From contig OX578145.1 of NCBI GenBank assembly GCA_951213105.1, positions 13,398,707-13,462,706 on the forward strand: 64,000 nucleotides of DNA, in the 5' to 3' direction. This DNA is from Amaurobius ferox (lineage: Eukaryota; Arthropoda; Arachnida; Araneae; Amaurobiidae). Below, piece by piece: positions 1 to 11,691 of the stretch. The number at the start of each line of letters is the position of its first letter. Position 1 is the first letter of the stretch. The notes beneath the pieces were generated by a model that saw nothing but the letters and a program-made list of their open reading frames with translations, had not been told where the DNA came from and did no database searches. The translations under genes and the position numbers were made by a program.

Positions 1-453
1 TTTAGCGTGACGTCTGTGTGTGTGTGTCTGTGTGTCTGTGCAATGTATGTATCCACTCTAACTCAAGAACTTATAGACTGAATTTCATAAAATTTGGCAG
101 GTAAGTCACTTGCGTAAGACCCTGGTGCGGATTAGTTTTTGGTATGATTCGTAAAAACAGAACCCGGATTTTTTTTGCGAAATGGCCCGTAAAAATATCA
201 TGTATCCACTTTAGCTAAAATACTGATTGATCAAATTTCACAAAATTTGGTAGATAATTTACTTGTGGGATACTCTGGTGCTGATTAGATTTTGATATTA
301 TTCCGAAAAGAACAACCTGCCTTTTTTTACGAAATGGTCTTCAAAAATCGCCAAATTTGAGTCAATTAATCTCAATCTAATGAATTGTTAGAGAAATAAA
401 GAAAATATGAATTTGAGTCTGCGGGGAAAGACATGTGCTGCCCACATCATATT
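1..453 (+). mobile_element. HINE-like element family 1A, 5'-truncated by window edge
   Basis: The window opens inside an element whose fuller copies lie at 457-1113, 53956-54690 and 55345-56096. The GT/TGTC microsatellite is at the start, followed by the body module CTGAATTTCATAAAATTTGG. The right end reads GGAAAGACATGTGCTGCCCACAT, whose ATGTG..CACAT forms a small hairpin, then T-rich sequence. No coding capacity is seen. Assignment to Helentron-like elements is inference from architecture. Confidence 0.6.
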
Positions 454-456
454 TTT

Positions 457-1113
457 ACTTTCTCTGCAATACATGGCAATGAGTAGGGAAAGTATTGGAA
501 TCATGCCAAAAATCGCAACTCGAGTTTTCGACGGATATATACATTTCGAGACCTCTAGAATACGAATACACTATTTTTAGCGTGACGTCTGTGTGTGTGC
601 CTGTATGTGTGTCTGTCTGTCTGTCTTTCTGTCTGTCTGTCTGTCTCTCTGTGTGTCTGTGCAATGTATGTATCCTCTCTAACTCTAGAACTGATGGGTC
701 GAATTTCATAAAAATTGCTAGGTATGTTACTTGGGTGTGGCCCTGGTGCTTATTAGTTTTTAGTACGATTCGAAATAAAAGAACCTGCCTTTTTTTGCGA
801 AATGGCCTTTCAAAAATCGCCACAATTTAAAATAAAAAACTACATATGCTCAAAAATATCTATTAAATTCCTGTTTAATATGCAATTTTTAACGAAGGAA
901 ATAATAAGACCAACCCCATTACACTAGGACTAGCCGTTCTCGAGATGTTTTAGTTTTTTCGTATTTTCTCAACGCCACCTTTGAAAATAAGTCCAGATAT
1001 CATATGAGAACGGAAATTGAATTAAAAGTGAATTAAATTTAATTAAAATAAAGAGAACGTGGATATAAATCTGCAGCGAAAGTCATGTCCTGCCACATCA
1101 GATTTTCTTTATT
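457..1113 (+). mobile_element. HINE-like element family 1A, near-complete copy
   Basis: It starts directly after the preceding copy with the family's 5' hairpin region (TACTTTCTCTGCAATACATG and its inverse AGGGAAAGTA). A GTCT/GTGT microsatellite follows at about 590-660. The end is GAAAGTCATGTCCTGCCACATCAGATTTT, split here by its hairpin ATGTCCTGCCACAT. The two short open frames over the microsatellite (455-830) are overlapping artefacts of the repeat and not genes. Head-to-tail adjacency with the previous copy is visible. Confidence 0.65.
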
Positions 1114-1340
1114 TTTTTAAGAACTCACTAATGACACTAAATTTGCAATTTTAATACAATTTCTGCTTCTATTCCGTAACTGGTTATTTTTCCAAAGTCG
1201 GCATAAAAAAATGCGAAAAATCTCAAATATCTCGAGAACGGCTAGTCCTAGTGTAATGGGTTTGGTCTTATTATTTTCGTCGTTTCAAATTACGTATTAA
1301 ACAGGCATTTAATGGATATATTTGAGCTTACACTATTTAT
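1114..1340 (-). mobile_element. Inverted internal fragment of family 1A
   Basis: The stretch around 1208-1330 (CTCGAGAACGGCTAGTCCTA and the following region) is the reverse complement of 840-960 in the neighbouring copy. It carries neither end. It abuts the left edge of the duplicated promoter block that follows. Confidence 0.5.
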
Positions 1341-1686
1341 GAAATTCCGAGTGGAAATAAAAATGCTGTCACGCAAAGGGTGTCTTCTAAAGAAAACTGC
1401 ACAGTATTAACTCTAATGATTTGAGAGCACTGGAAAACGATCGATGGTGTCTGAGCGAAAACTCAAAGTATGATTCATAAACACAGTCAATAAACTATGT
1501 TCGACCTGCAACAACAGCAGGGTAACATCTAAATTAAAAACTATTGTGCGTAAATAGTAAATTTCGATTTAATTCAAAACAAAGATTCGATTCAGTTTGC
1601 TCTTGAAAACAAACTAATCGCATGCGTCACAATGCACAGTCGCAACAATGGAAAAAATTAAACGTTTTGAACTAACAATGAATGCC

Positions 1687-1753
1687 TGACGTCACAATGA
1701 ACATTCGCAGCCAATGCGAGATGTTTATATTTTTACATTGTTTGGAGATCATT
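1687..1753 (+). promoter_or_regulatory. Core promoter A: CRE, CCAAT, TATA, initiator
   Basis: A perfect CRE palindrome TGACGTCA lies at 1687-1694, CCAAT at 1711-1715, a TATA-like TTTATATTTTT around 1725-1735, and TCATT, resembling an arthropod initiator, at 1749-1753. Start ATG is at 1834, giving a predicted 5' UTR of about 80 nt. All four elements recur with nearly the same spacing in promoter B. Use of these sites is inferred from sequence only. Confidence 0.6.
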
Positions 1754-1833
1754 TTCTGATAAACTTTCAAGCTGCTAGTCTGAAAATACTAACACTCGTT
1801 TACTGATAAGTAATTTGATAATATTTCGAAGAT

Positions 1834-1877
1834 ATGAAGGTTTGGAAAGCTATTAAACGTTTCTTCGGAGGCAAGAA
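1834..1877 (+). CDS. Alternative first coding exon 1A (MKVWKAIKRFFGGKK)
   Basis: This 44-nt exon encodes 14 complete codons plus AA of a lysine codon, then a perfect donor GTAAGT at 1878. It encodes the same 15-residue N-terminus as exon 1B (8260-8303). The two differ at three third positions (GCT/GCC, AAA/AAG, GGA/GGT), all synonymous. Its splice phase is identical to exon 1B, so it could join exon 2 at 9058 by skipping exon 1B, across an intron of about 7.2 kb. It could instead be an orphaned first exon of a lost second gene copy, since no other exon 2 is visible downstream before 7735. Confidence 0.7.
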
Positions 1878-2010
1878 GTAAGTCCATCGATTTATTTGCA
1901 AACATAACAACGCAAAGATTTCAAAAAAAGCATCATTTCACTAGCAGTAGTTTGCCATTAGCTTCTTAAACAGTTTATTCCTTAATATGCACCGTTTTTA
2001 ATATAACCTT

Positions 2011-3835
2011 ATTAATTACTGGTTATATAATAACTGCGTTTTATAGCATCGTGGGATAGCTCTTTTGCATAACATATTTTTTATTCGGTACATAGCGAAT
2101 ATAAGATTCAGGCTCATTAGCTTCAGTGGCGACTCTGCATGTTGAGTATAGTTTTCACTTAGCCTTACAGCCTGAAAATATTTCTGAAAAAGTGCATGAA
2201 TAATATTCTCTATCTTTTCACTACATATATTTATGCTATTTACTATATACCATGCTATGCAAATGGGTCAAATACAAGTTCCAGGAGATCCATTGGATAG
2301 GGTTTTAAACCATTTTGTTTTAAAATTCACCGAAAATGATTGAGTTTTCAAATTTTCTTGATGGGGTAGTATAACGTACTACAGAAACTTTCTAAATATA
2401 ATTTTCAAATCGATATTCGAACGCCAAATACACATTTGAATGTCAATGCATTAAAATTTGTGCATTGCTTCTTAACATGTTTTGATTTAAGATTAAATAA
2501 TAAAGCTTATGTAATAAATCCTAAGAAAAATTAAGAATAGAGAATAAATAGTTCCTCCTTTAAGATTAAAACACATAAACGGAATTCCTAGAAATGCCTT
2601 TTAGCACTCTGATTTTACAACTTTGCCACAAACACTGCCTTTCTAGGACGAGCCATTTAAGCAATATACACAGTTTGGGAAATATAGCTTCCACAAATAT
2701 ACCAACCGATAACAAACTGAACGCAATACATAAAGACAAGGCGAATTGAATAAAATAGATATAATAAGTGAATGTATAATGTTTTTAGGTGACGTTGTCT
2801 TTACGTTAATAGCTTAAAATAAATAATTGTGTGAAACCACCAAAATTCTCATTATTATTCTTCAAGCATTGCTTTGTGTCTCTTGATTAACCTTTCCATT
2901 CAATGCCGCATACCGATCACTTGGATACTTCATACAGTGTAAAATAGGTTTATTATTTGATAGGTTAGTAATGACACATAACTTTAATTTCACTTATTTA
3001 TTAGCGAATTTTAATATTTACAACTCTAATACAGCTTAGTTACATGGTTGTCAGATGATTAAAAATGTTATACCAGACAGTTAAGTATCATTACATTTTT
3101 GTTTAAATCATTAAATGTCTCATCATAAAATATATCACTCAAAATGTAGGGTACATTACGTTACGGCATTGACAATCGTTGCCATGCTCATCTTTCATTT
3201 GTATCATCGTTTCTCGGGATCGTTGCCAGCCTCACTCTTTATTATGGCACTGATTTTCTTGTGTATAATAGGTCATATTCTTATGACTGATCTCGTTTGT
3301 ACCCATTAATAAGCTCTCTCTCCTCATTTTCTTTGTCTTTATTTAGGGGAGTGGGCAGGGCTTCATCGGTTCCATCCACGTTGTTGAAAAGTTAGAAACG
3401 GCCAGAGAAACCCAGCTCCAACTTTCGTTGACTCGTCAGTTCGTTACGCTATATTACATCCTTGAGGATATTGTCATCTGGGCAGTGGGTCCACCTGACC
3501 CTAATAAAGTCATAAATATCCAATACCATTGTATTTTGTTAAAATCATAAATTATGGATCATGATTACAACAGAGCTAATAGTACACCCTCAGCAACCTA
3601 GGTAGTATATCCATAATTGAAAATGTTCTATTCCTGTCCTCCCATATAGACCTTGTATTTTTGCGTTGCTTAATATTGACATTTTGATCCGCTTTCTCAA
3701 CGTTCGGCTGTTGACGAGATCCCTTGGTGAATTCTTCTCGTAGGCTGGAGAAAACGTTTCGTCTGGTAACCTTGTATACGATTCAATCACCTGTATTCAG
3801 CAACTCAAGATATAATTTTTTTTCTCTCACATCTT
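2011..3835. other. Intergenic/intronic, no supported gene
   Basis: AT-rich sequence, which would be intron if exon 1A splices to exon 2. A 64-codon frame at 3115-3309 with two hydrophobic stretches and a 66-codon minus frame at 3590-3790 are present. Neither has splice signals, homology I recognise or a matching repeat. The 3330-3800 part is somewhat richer in GC. Nothing else can be supported. Confidence 0.4.
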
Positions 3836-4146
3836 TTTACTTTCCTTATATACATAATGTATAAGAAAAGTATTGTGACGGCGTCGAAAATTCGAAATCG
3901 AGTTTTCGACGGGAGAGCACGTTTCAAGCATCCCTGATCCCGAATCAAACATTTTTGAAGTGATGTCTATCTGTATGTGTGTGTGTGTGTGTGTGAAAGT
4001 ATGTGTGTGTGTCAGTGAGTCTGTGGAGACAATAACTGACGAACGAATGGAGCGATTCGAACCAAATTTGGTACAAAAATCACAATCCATAAACACTGGA
4101 AGCCTATTGTTTTTATACGCAATTGAATGTTCAGAATCCCCCTAAA
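3836..4146 (+). mobile_element. HINE-like family 1B, 5' fragment
   Basis: Begins with the 5' hairpin TACTTTCCTTATATACATAA / TGTATAAGAAAAGTA, then a conserved stretch with GAGTTTTCGACGGGAGAGCA, a GT microsatellite at about 3975-4015, and the module GGAGCGATTCGAACCAAATT. It stops where the oppositely oriented copy begins. Frames read through the microsatellite are artefacts. Confidence 0.6.
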
Positions 4147-5156
4147 TTTACTAGTTTTACAATAGAAAAATAATGTATAGAAAAATAATGATCCACGGCG
4201 CTCTGTTTTTATCGTTGAAATTATACATTGGGGGATTTTCAGGATGACAACATGTAAAACTATTTCAATATGTTCAATTAATTTATACTTTGTGCAACTC
4301 TAAACAATCATCAATATCGATAGCATCCTCAATAAGCGATATAGTCCATATATTAAAATACTTTAATAATTATTTCATCATCTAATTGTCATTTTCATCG
4401 ATTTAGCGTCATTTTTATCAATTTGACGATATTTTAGTTAATTTGGCAACATTGAAAATGTCGCCAAGTTGGCGATATTCCACCAAAATCTCGCCAATTG
4501 TTATGAACGGAGAAATAAGTTATTCTTGTAGCAGATAACTGACTATTGGTGTTCAAATACAAATGTATTACCTAAAGTATATTTTTTCATGAATGAAACT
4601 AGCTAGATCCACGAGTATGATGTCACTTAATTTTTCGCATGATATTACTTATGAAAGTGAACATATTTCAACAATAGGTAATATTATTTTTTTAATTGTA
4701 TATGAATTTTTGATAATTTTTCTGGAAAATGTACAATATCCCGAGAACGGTTCATGCTAACGTTCTAAAATTTATTTTAATCGTTTTCGAATGAAAAATT
4801 ACTTAAGAAACGACTATTTTTGTAACTTTATTAAAGGTTTTGATTTTTTGAAGATTTGTTCAAAATTTCACTCGAAAATTTAGGGAGAGTCCTGAACATG
4901 CGATTGTGAATAAAAGAAATAGGCTTCCAGTATTCATGAATTGTAATTTTTGTATTAAATTTCGTGTTCGAATCGGTTCATTCGTCAATTATAGTCTCCC
5001 CCCCCTCCCCCCCCACACACGCCATCTCAAAAACGTCTGATTCATGTTCAGGGGTGCTTGAAATGTGCTCCCCCGTCGAAACCTCGTATTCGAATTGTCG
5101 ACCCCGTCACAATACTTTCCTTATGCATTATGGAAGGAATATATAAGGAAAGTAAA
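4147..5156 (-). mobile_element. HINE-like family 1B, minus copy lacking its 3' hairpin
   Basis: Read on the minus strand it begins with the family hairpin at 5110-5156 (GGAAAGTA...TACTTTCC), has a C/A-rich tract (CCCCCCCCTCCCC and ACACAC at about 4995-5020), and a body shared with 19274-20183, 21302-22059 and 39326-39760. Shared landmarks are TAGATCCACGAG.ATGATGTCA, GAGAACGGTTCATG and AAAATGTCGCCAAGTTGG. Together with the preceding fragment it forms a divergent pair. Confidence 0.6.
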
Positions 5157-7734
5157 AACAAAAATAAAAGAGATCTGTGTCTAGCAACTTCACAAGTTCA
5201 TAGTCTTCACTCTTTTCAGTTTTAAAGAATTCAAAACTTTACATTTTATTCTTATACTGTACGTTCAATGTTCGGATATAATTAATAAGATAACGTAGTC
5301 TTCGTCTGATTGGAAAGAAATCGTTCTCAATTTCAATTGTATTTACAAAGTACGTCTTCAAAAACGCTCAATTGAGACGGAATAACTGTCCTAAGTTTTT
5401 ACTGCAAAAATACGAAAGGACACATACAGTTTACAATTAATAAACCTGTATCATTGGCGAGTATACCCTGTTTCTGAAAAAATCCACTGACTGTTTAGTA
5501 AACATCGTCATTGATATTAAATAGTAAAATTAGCTAAAATAAATAGCTCTGTGTTACGGTGAATGGGGGCTTCCAGAATAAGGTTGCCAGCAAAAATTTC
5601 AAGAATAGAATGGTTCACAAGAAAAGTGATCTAGCTTTCAGTCATCCCTACTTCTGAGATAACGTGGTACAATCTATCAGCCCAAACCCATGGTATAAAT
5701 GTTTATATGTATAAACTTCCTTATATCCCAGCATGACCTAGGACTTCGCGTTTTTTTTCTTTTTATGCAGCTAATGATGTCTTTACGCTGCCAAAACTTT
5801 CGAAAATTCGAACTATTTAATGTTTGTGAAAACTCACTAAAATCAGCGTTAACTCAAAAGGTACAGAAAAAGTATACCCCCTTTAGATATAAAGTAAGAC
5901 TCTTAATTTTTGTTTCTTTGAACGCGAGACAGAAACATTTCCAAAAGCCTCAAGAAAACCAGTTTAAAAAAAAAATTCAATAGATTGTTTTTTCATATAA
6001 AGATTTTCATAAATGAGTAAGTACTTCAAATATTATCCGTATGAGTCATTTTAAAACTCACCAAACAAACAGTTTTTGGGATACGGGGTTCAAAAAAGAA
6101 ATCGTGAACTGCCATTCCTTAGCTCTAGAAAAGTTCAACACTTTGTCGCTTTGGTTGGAAATTTTTTACAATCAAATTAAGAATTCAAAAGATTTTACTT
6201 AAAAACTGTCTAGCATGTCCCGCGCATCATATCCAAAAAAGAAGTTCCTAGCTTTCTCTCCGCGACCTCGGTCGTCTAGTTACTAAAAAGGAATAGACGG
6301 GTTTCAGAGGATCCAGCACGTGTCAAATTGTTTCCAGTCACGTAGACGCTGAGTTTCAAAAGACGATTTTCAGTGCATAGAGAGAGAGAGCGTTGGGATG
6401 TTTCTATCTTTACCGTTGAGGGAATGTAATTTTCCCTCTTATTGTAGTGTTTTCACTCTTGGGGAAGGGGAAGGGGAAAGGTGTAGAAGAAAAGTGCGAT
6501 TTCGATTTTTTAAATCTGCTTTTTTATCTATCTTAGCGACTTTTGCTCCAATATTTATGCAATATTCATGTTGTTTTTTTACTCTACAATGTATACATTT
6601 GATTTTGTCATGCTGAATTCTCTCCCACGCGGAAAAAAAAATTTTACTTTTTATTTTTAATCTTGGTATGGACCTTAGTTTAAAATTATAAACCAAAAAA
6701 ATGGTTTAAACTAAAAAAAAAGGCATAATTTTAACCAGAATACCCTGCAATCAATCCAAATACCATGAAGCTGCTTTTTCGCTGCTTCAATGTTCTCATT
6801 TGATTAGTAATACTAAATATGTTAGAATAGTTGCGATTATGGTTAATATATGAGGTTTTGGTTTTTTATAATCAGACCCCAAAACTGTACTTAAGAAGAC
6901 CCCAAACTCAATTTTAAAATTTCCGACAACTAAGTCTCTTCCTTGCAAACCATCAAAATTAGTTTGGGATGTATTCAAAGCATTGTTTGAAACCTATTTA
7001 TAACATGTATTTCTGTCGAAGCCTTCAATTTAAAAATTACCCGAAAACTACATGTCTTCTTAATGTAATAAATAAAAGTAAAATTATGAATGTATACTTT
7101 TATGAGTTAAGTATGTTATGTAAACTACAGAAAAAGATACAATGTAAAACACTTCTTCTACACAAATTAAAATAACATTTTTACAGGAGTTTTATTTCGT
7201 TTAGCATTTAATGGATTGGAGTGTTGAAAACTGGTGGAGTGCTGAAAATTTTAAATTTTACCCAATTAGGTTCTATTCAATTTTAATCTGTTCTGTGATC
7301 AATATTTTTAAGTATGCAAAAATTCTGCCTTCCAGATCACCGGAGAGATTCTCCAAGGTCTGGAAAGGCCTTTTGACACACACTAAACCTTCTATTTTGT
7401 GCATCCTCTGTAAAAAATCTGAAATCCTGCTCCGTTAATTTCTGTTCCGTAATTGATACTATAAGAATACAAATATTCAATCTTCTAAATATGGAATGAT
7501 TTAGAAGTGAGTTAGGATTCGATTTTGTTCTTAAAGGTCAAGAAATATTTTACGAAGGCTTCCCATTACGCCCACCCCTGGGGAAGAAATACAAATTTCG
7601 CTATCGATACTAAAAGTGTTCAAAAATTCAGCTTTCCAAATCTCCAGAGGGCTTCTAGACGGTCTGGAAAGAAAATTATATAAAGACGTTATACAAATAT
7701 TGTAGACATTAAAATGGTGCATCTACTTTTCTTG
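5157..7734. other. No supported gene
   Basis: AT-rich sequence with scattered short frames that lack splice context. A slightly GC-richer stretch at 6240-6480 contains a short GA repeat (6380-6392). I see no RNA gene or clear element ends here. Confidence 0.4.
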
Positions 7735-8112
7735 CCCCATTCATGAAATTCCTAATAGAAATGAAAATGGTGTCACGCAAAAGGAATCACATTCCATGGA
7801 GGAGCTTCTAAAGAAAACTGCATCGTATGAAAGCTAAATGATTTGAGATCACTCGCAAATGATCGATGTTATCTGAGTTGAAAGGAATATATACAATGAT
7901 TCACAAACACAGTTAATAGACTGTGTTCTCTCCGCATTAACAGGAGGGTAAAATTTAAACTACAAACTATCGTGCTTAAGAAATTAATTTCGATTTAATT
8001 CAAAACAGAAGATCTGATTCAATTTACTTTTAAAAATAAAATAATCGCGTGCATCACAATGTGTAGTTGAAACAATGAAAAAATTAAACATTTTACGTCA
8101 ACAATGAATGTG

Positions 8113-8179
8113 TGACGTCACAATAAACATTCGCAACCAATGAGAGATGTTTATATTTTTTCATTGTTTGGAGATCATT
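8113..8179 (+). promoter_or_regulatory. Core promoter B: CRE, CCAAT, TATA, initiator
   Basis: TGACGTCA at 8113-8120, CCAAT at 8137-8141, a TATA-like TTTATATTTTT at about 8150-8160 and TCATT at 8175-8179. The ATG at 8260 follows about 80 nt later. Order and spacing match promoter A closely. A full CRE with a TATA box suggests cAMP/CREB-family control or tissue-restricted expression. That is inference. Confidence 0.65.
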
Positions 8180-8259
8180 TTCTAATAAACATTCAAGCTG
8201 CTTGTCTGAAAATTCTAAGGCTCGTTTATTAATAAGTAATTTGAATATATTTTGAAGAT

Positions 8260-8303
8260 ATGAAGGTTTGGAAAGCCATTAAGCGTTTCTTCGGTGGCAA
8301 GAA
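8260..8303 (+). CDS. Coding exon 1B
   Basis: ATG at 8260 follows TTTGAAGAT; the exon ends AA before donor GTAAGT at 8304 (phase 2). It encodes MKVWKAIKRFFGGK plus two bases of the next lysine codon. The start is chosen because it is the first ATG after the TATA/initiator and is conserved in exon 1A. Confidence 0.75.
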
Positions 8304-11300
8304 GTAAGTCCATCGATTTTTATGCAAAAAAAAAAACAACCCAAAGATTTCAGAAATAGCATCTTTGTATTAGTCGTTTGCCATTATCTTCTTAAACAGT
8401 GTATTCCCAAATATGCATAATTTTTATATAAAAGTGTTTTTACCTTTTATATAACCGCCCTAGAATATGGTAACGGTTTAGTCTTCCGCAAGATTCTAAC
8501 TATTCATCATCTCCACTTTAGGATGATTATGAGTGAAATGAAGGATTTTAGCGTTAAATGATCCTATTTAAACATGACATTCCCCATTTGTTACAGTTTA
8601 TATTTACCATGTTTATATATTCATTATGTTCATATAGGCACCAACACAATGCTTTCATAGAAGCGATTTTATATCAACTTTCTGTTCATCGAAACTTTAA
8701 AAGAATTGTGTAACAGCCAATTGAACAAAAAATGTAAACATTTGGCAAGATGTATGATATAAAATGACACACTTTATTGCCAGAGGGACGTCAGAAGAAA
8801 TGTCCTATCGATTACTGGATATACTCATCTTCAAGTAAAATATCGAAAACAAAATCTTATTGAAAATATATTATGCATCAAAGTGTGTCTTGTAATTATG
8901 ACTTTAACTGGTGGCGAGTGGTCCCATTCAAATAAATCTCTAGGGACAAATAAATCAAAATATTTTATATAGGCATTTACTTTAAAGAAAATCATTTGTG
9001 CAAATTCAATTATTTCCAAATACATGAAACTGTTCGTAATATGTAATTTTTTTGCAGGTCCAAAAAGAGGGGTGCTGTTGAGGAATCCGTGGAGGAGAGA
9101 GGAGTGGTTAACCTAGGCTTCGATCAGGATGAGGAGTTGCCCAAGCCCAGAGCCCGAGTTGAAGAGGTTATGGAAATATTTGATGCAAGATACTTCGAGG
9201 AGGATATCATGGATGCATTCAAGTTTAACTACCGCGTCAAGGATCCTCTTGTAAGTCAATTATCGAGTTTATTTGGAATGTTGCTGTTATTTTAGTTCCG
9301 TTTAATATCTCAAAATAATAACTGGTGTAGGATTTTTAAAATATAGTGCAATGATACAATATAATTTCAAAGCAACTCAAATGTGGTCAAGACATGTAAA
9401 TTTTTGCTGAAAAGTAACCTTGATTATATTGTGTAATGAAAACAATCTCTAACGTAAAATGCGCTGAATGAGAAAGAAAATAATGTAATCGAACATCTAC
9501 AGATATTTTGATAAGAGGGGTGGTGGTACTAAATTATTCTGCCTTGTTCAATCTTTGATCTGACTTTGTACGAAAATGGGTCTCTTTGAGGGTCATTCGG
9601 ATATAATAGAACAAGATGTAAAAAGAGCCTAAAACGAAAAATAGGAGAACTTCGAAACCAAAACATGACTTTCTAAAAGTTATTGCCACAAACTTAGGAC
9701 ATGATACAACACACACTGTTTTTAGACGCCCTGAATCTCTCAATTCGTAGTGTGTACTATAATAGCAATGCAGTTTTTGATGTTTTGAAAATTTTATAAA
9801 GAACTTTTACTAAAAAACAGAAATTTCGTACTGAATTAAGGTAAAGTTATTTCACGACCAATTAATACCACTGCGCTAAAATTGTACCTTTCCCCTTGGT
9901 GTCTGTTGTATCTATTTACTATTTGCTTGAAGAGTGTGCTACTTGTATGTTATTGTTCTACGTATGAATGCTAGGCAATTTTTTGCGACAAGTTCGTTAA
10001 CTCCGCTTAAAGTACCTTGAAATGTATCAAAATATCATCTTGTACCTTGTTCAACCATAGTTCCATGTAGATTGTGAACACGGTTTTACTATATATAGTG
10101 ATGTCTGTCTATCTATTTGTGGTCTATTTCTTGTGTATGTGATAGCAGCCACAAATATGTGGATTTTCAAGAAACTTTATATTCGACTTTGTCACCAATA
10201 AATTTAGAACTAGATAGAATGTTTTTAATTGTAAGAAAAACTATTCGAACTTATTCGAAATTTTATATTATTTTTACACTGCACCACCATAGGACAGAAT
10301 TGGACATAATCATGCATAATAGGGTATATTTATGACTCAATGATCAAGAGATTTTATAATGTAAATCATTGCTGTGAAAAATATCCGAAATTCATAGCGA
10401 GCGTGTTTAGCTAGCTAACTCTTTGGGGGGCAAGTTCATTTCTGAGAGGGGGTACATTGTCAACTATAGTATCAATCGAAAAATTCTTTCAAGCCCTTTG
10501 AAGCGAAGGTAACATGCTGTAGTTTAATAATTTGGACCCTCGATAACGATTTTTCAAATTTTGTCTTGTAAAATTTGAAGAAGAAAAGGAATTATTGTAT
10601 GAGAACTTCGAGTTGAGCCACAATTCACTCATTTTTTTCTGATATTAAACATTTGCTTTGCCAGTATACAGCAGGATATAATACCATTTAAGATAGATAA
10701 CAGTTAAACGTAATCTTTTTAATTATTATTATTTGAATTTGCAGTTGTCCATACACTAAACACCATAAATAACAAAAAGGGACCTTATATAAAAAGTTAC
10801 CCTATTTCATTTATTCAGAAAGATCCATATCATTAAAATCTATCAAAATTAACTATTTCATCACATTACTCTTTCTATATGCTACAGCCAAACTACCTTT
10901 GGGGAGAGGAATTATAATGATAATTATGAGTCTTTCAACAAGCAGACTTAAGATATAAAATACAAAATTTATCAAAAAATATACAACTGTCATTTTTAAA
11001 ACAAATATTGTATTTTTTGTTAAAATGATAAATTTCTTTGAAATACTATTTTAACCATATTGGTTACAATGAACGAAAGCCTTTATTATACTGTTTTGCT
11101 TTTTATTTTCAGAAAAGACGAGCATCTTGTAAAAGTGATCTGACGGGTTGCAAGATTTTTTACATGCCGGGCGTCATCGATCCAGAATGCATCTACAATG
11201 TAAGTGGAATTCAAATTTTTCTTCTTACATACAAAATTCATATACTAACATATTAGCGTAAGCTACCATACGAAATTTTACATAACTCATAGTTTCTAAT

Positions 11301-11656
11301 TAATAAAATCTTATTTTTCTAACTGAAAAATTATCTATACTAATTAAAATTCTCTGAAATCATTTGTTAATCTGATTTATAGCTAATAAATCTCAAATGA
11401 GGAGGTGTAACAAGACAGAAAAAGGTAATATATGTAAAGGAAAAATAAGTAAAAGCAAATATCATTTCGTCTGGAGTCGTATATAGTATTTTGGCAGGAA
11501 CCAGATGGTTTCTGTAATTCGCAGCAATTACATGATGGCAAATAATAAGTTGCGAGTTAGCCAGCCAAAATAAAAGTTATAAAATATTTAAAAAAAAGTT
11601 ACATGAAAAACTATTTTCTTACCTAGCTATGTGGTCCTCACAGATAGCAAATTATA

Positions 11657-11691
<35 letters not shown>

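Larger units (their letters stand above)
1334..2010 (+). repeat. Promoter/exon 1 duplication block, copy A
   Basis: This block aligns by eye over its whole length with 7735-8430. Shared landmarks, in the same order, are TTCTAAAGAAAACTGCA, AATTTCGATTTAATTCAAAAC, the CRE, ATGTTTATATTTTT, the coding start and the intron stretch beginning GTAAGTCCATCGATTT. Divergence is moderate with small indels, so the duplication is not recent. The coding part is far better conserved than the flanks. No exon 2 equivalent was found between this copy and copy B. Confidence 0.8.
7735..8430 (+). repeat. Promoter/exon 1 duplication block, copy B
   Basis: Second copy of the block at 1334-2010, in direct orientation about 6.4 kb away. 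It includes the promoter, 5' UTR, exon 1B and the first roughly 130 bp of intron 1. The extra insertion GGAATCACATTCCATGGAGG near 7789 is absent from copy A. This is the copy immediately upstream of exon 2. Confidence 0.8.

Noticed and set aside
455..830. Overlapping 111- and 122-codon frames on both strands
   Set aside because: Both read through the GTCT microsatellite of a repeat element; the low-complexity SVCLSVCL and RQTDRQTD runs are repeat artefacts.
3115..3309. 64-codon frame with two hydrophobic stretches, resembling a small membrane protein
   Set aside because: No promoter, splice or family support; a frame of this length is expected often by chance in 64 kb.
3590..3790. 66-codon minus frame with a charged, protein-like middle
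   Set aside because: Acceptor is poor, no partner exon, no recognised motif.
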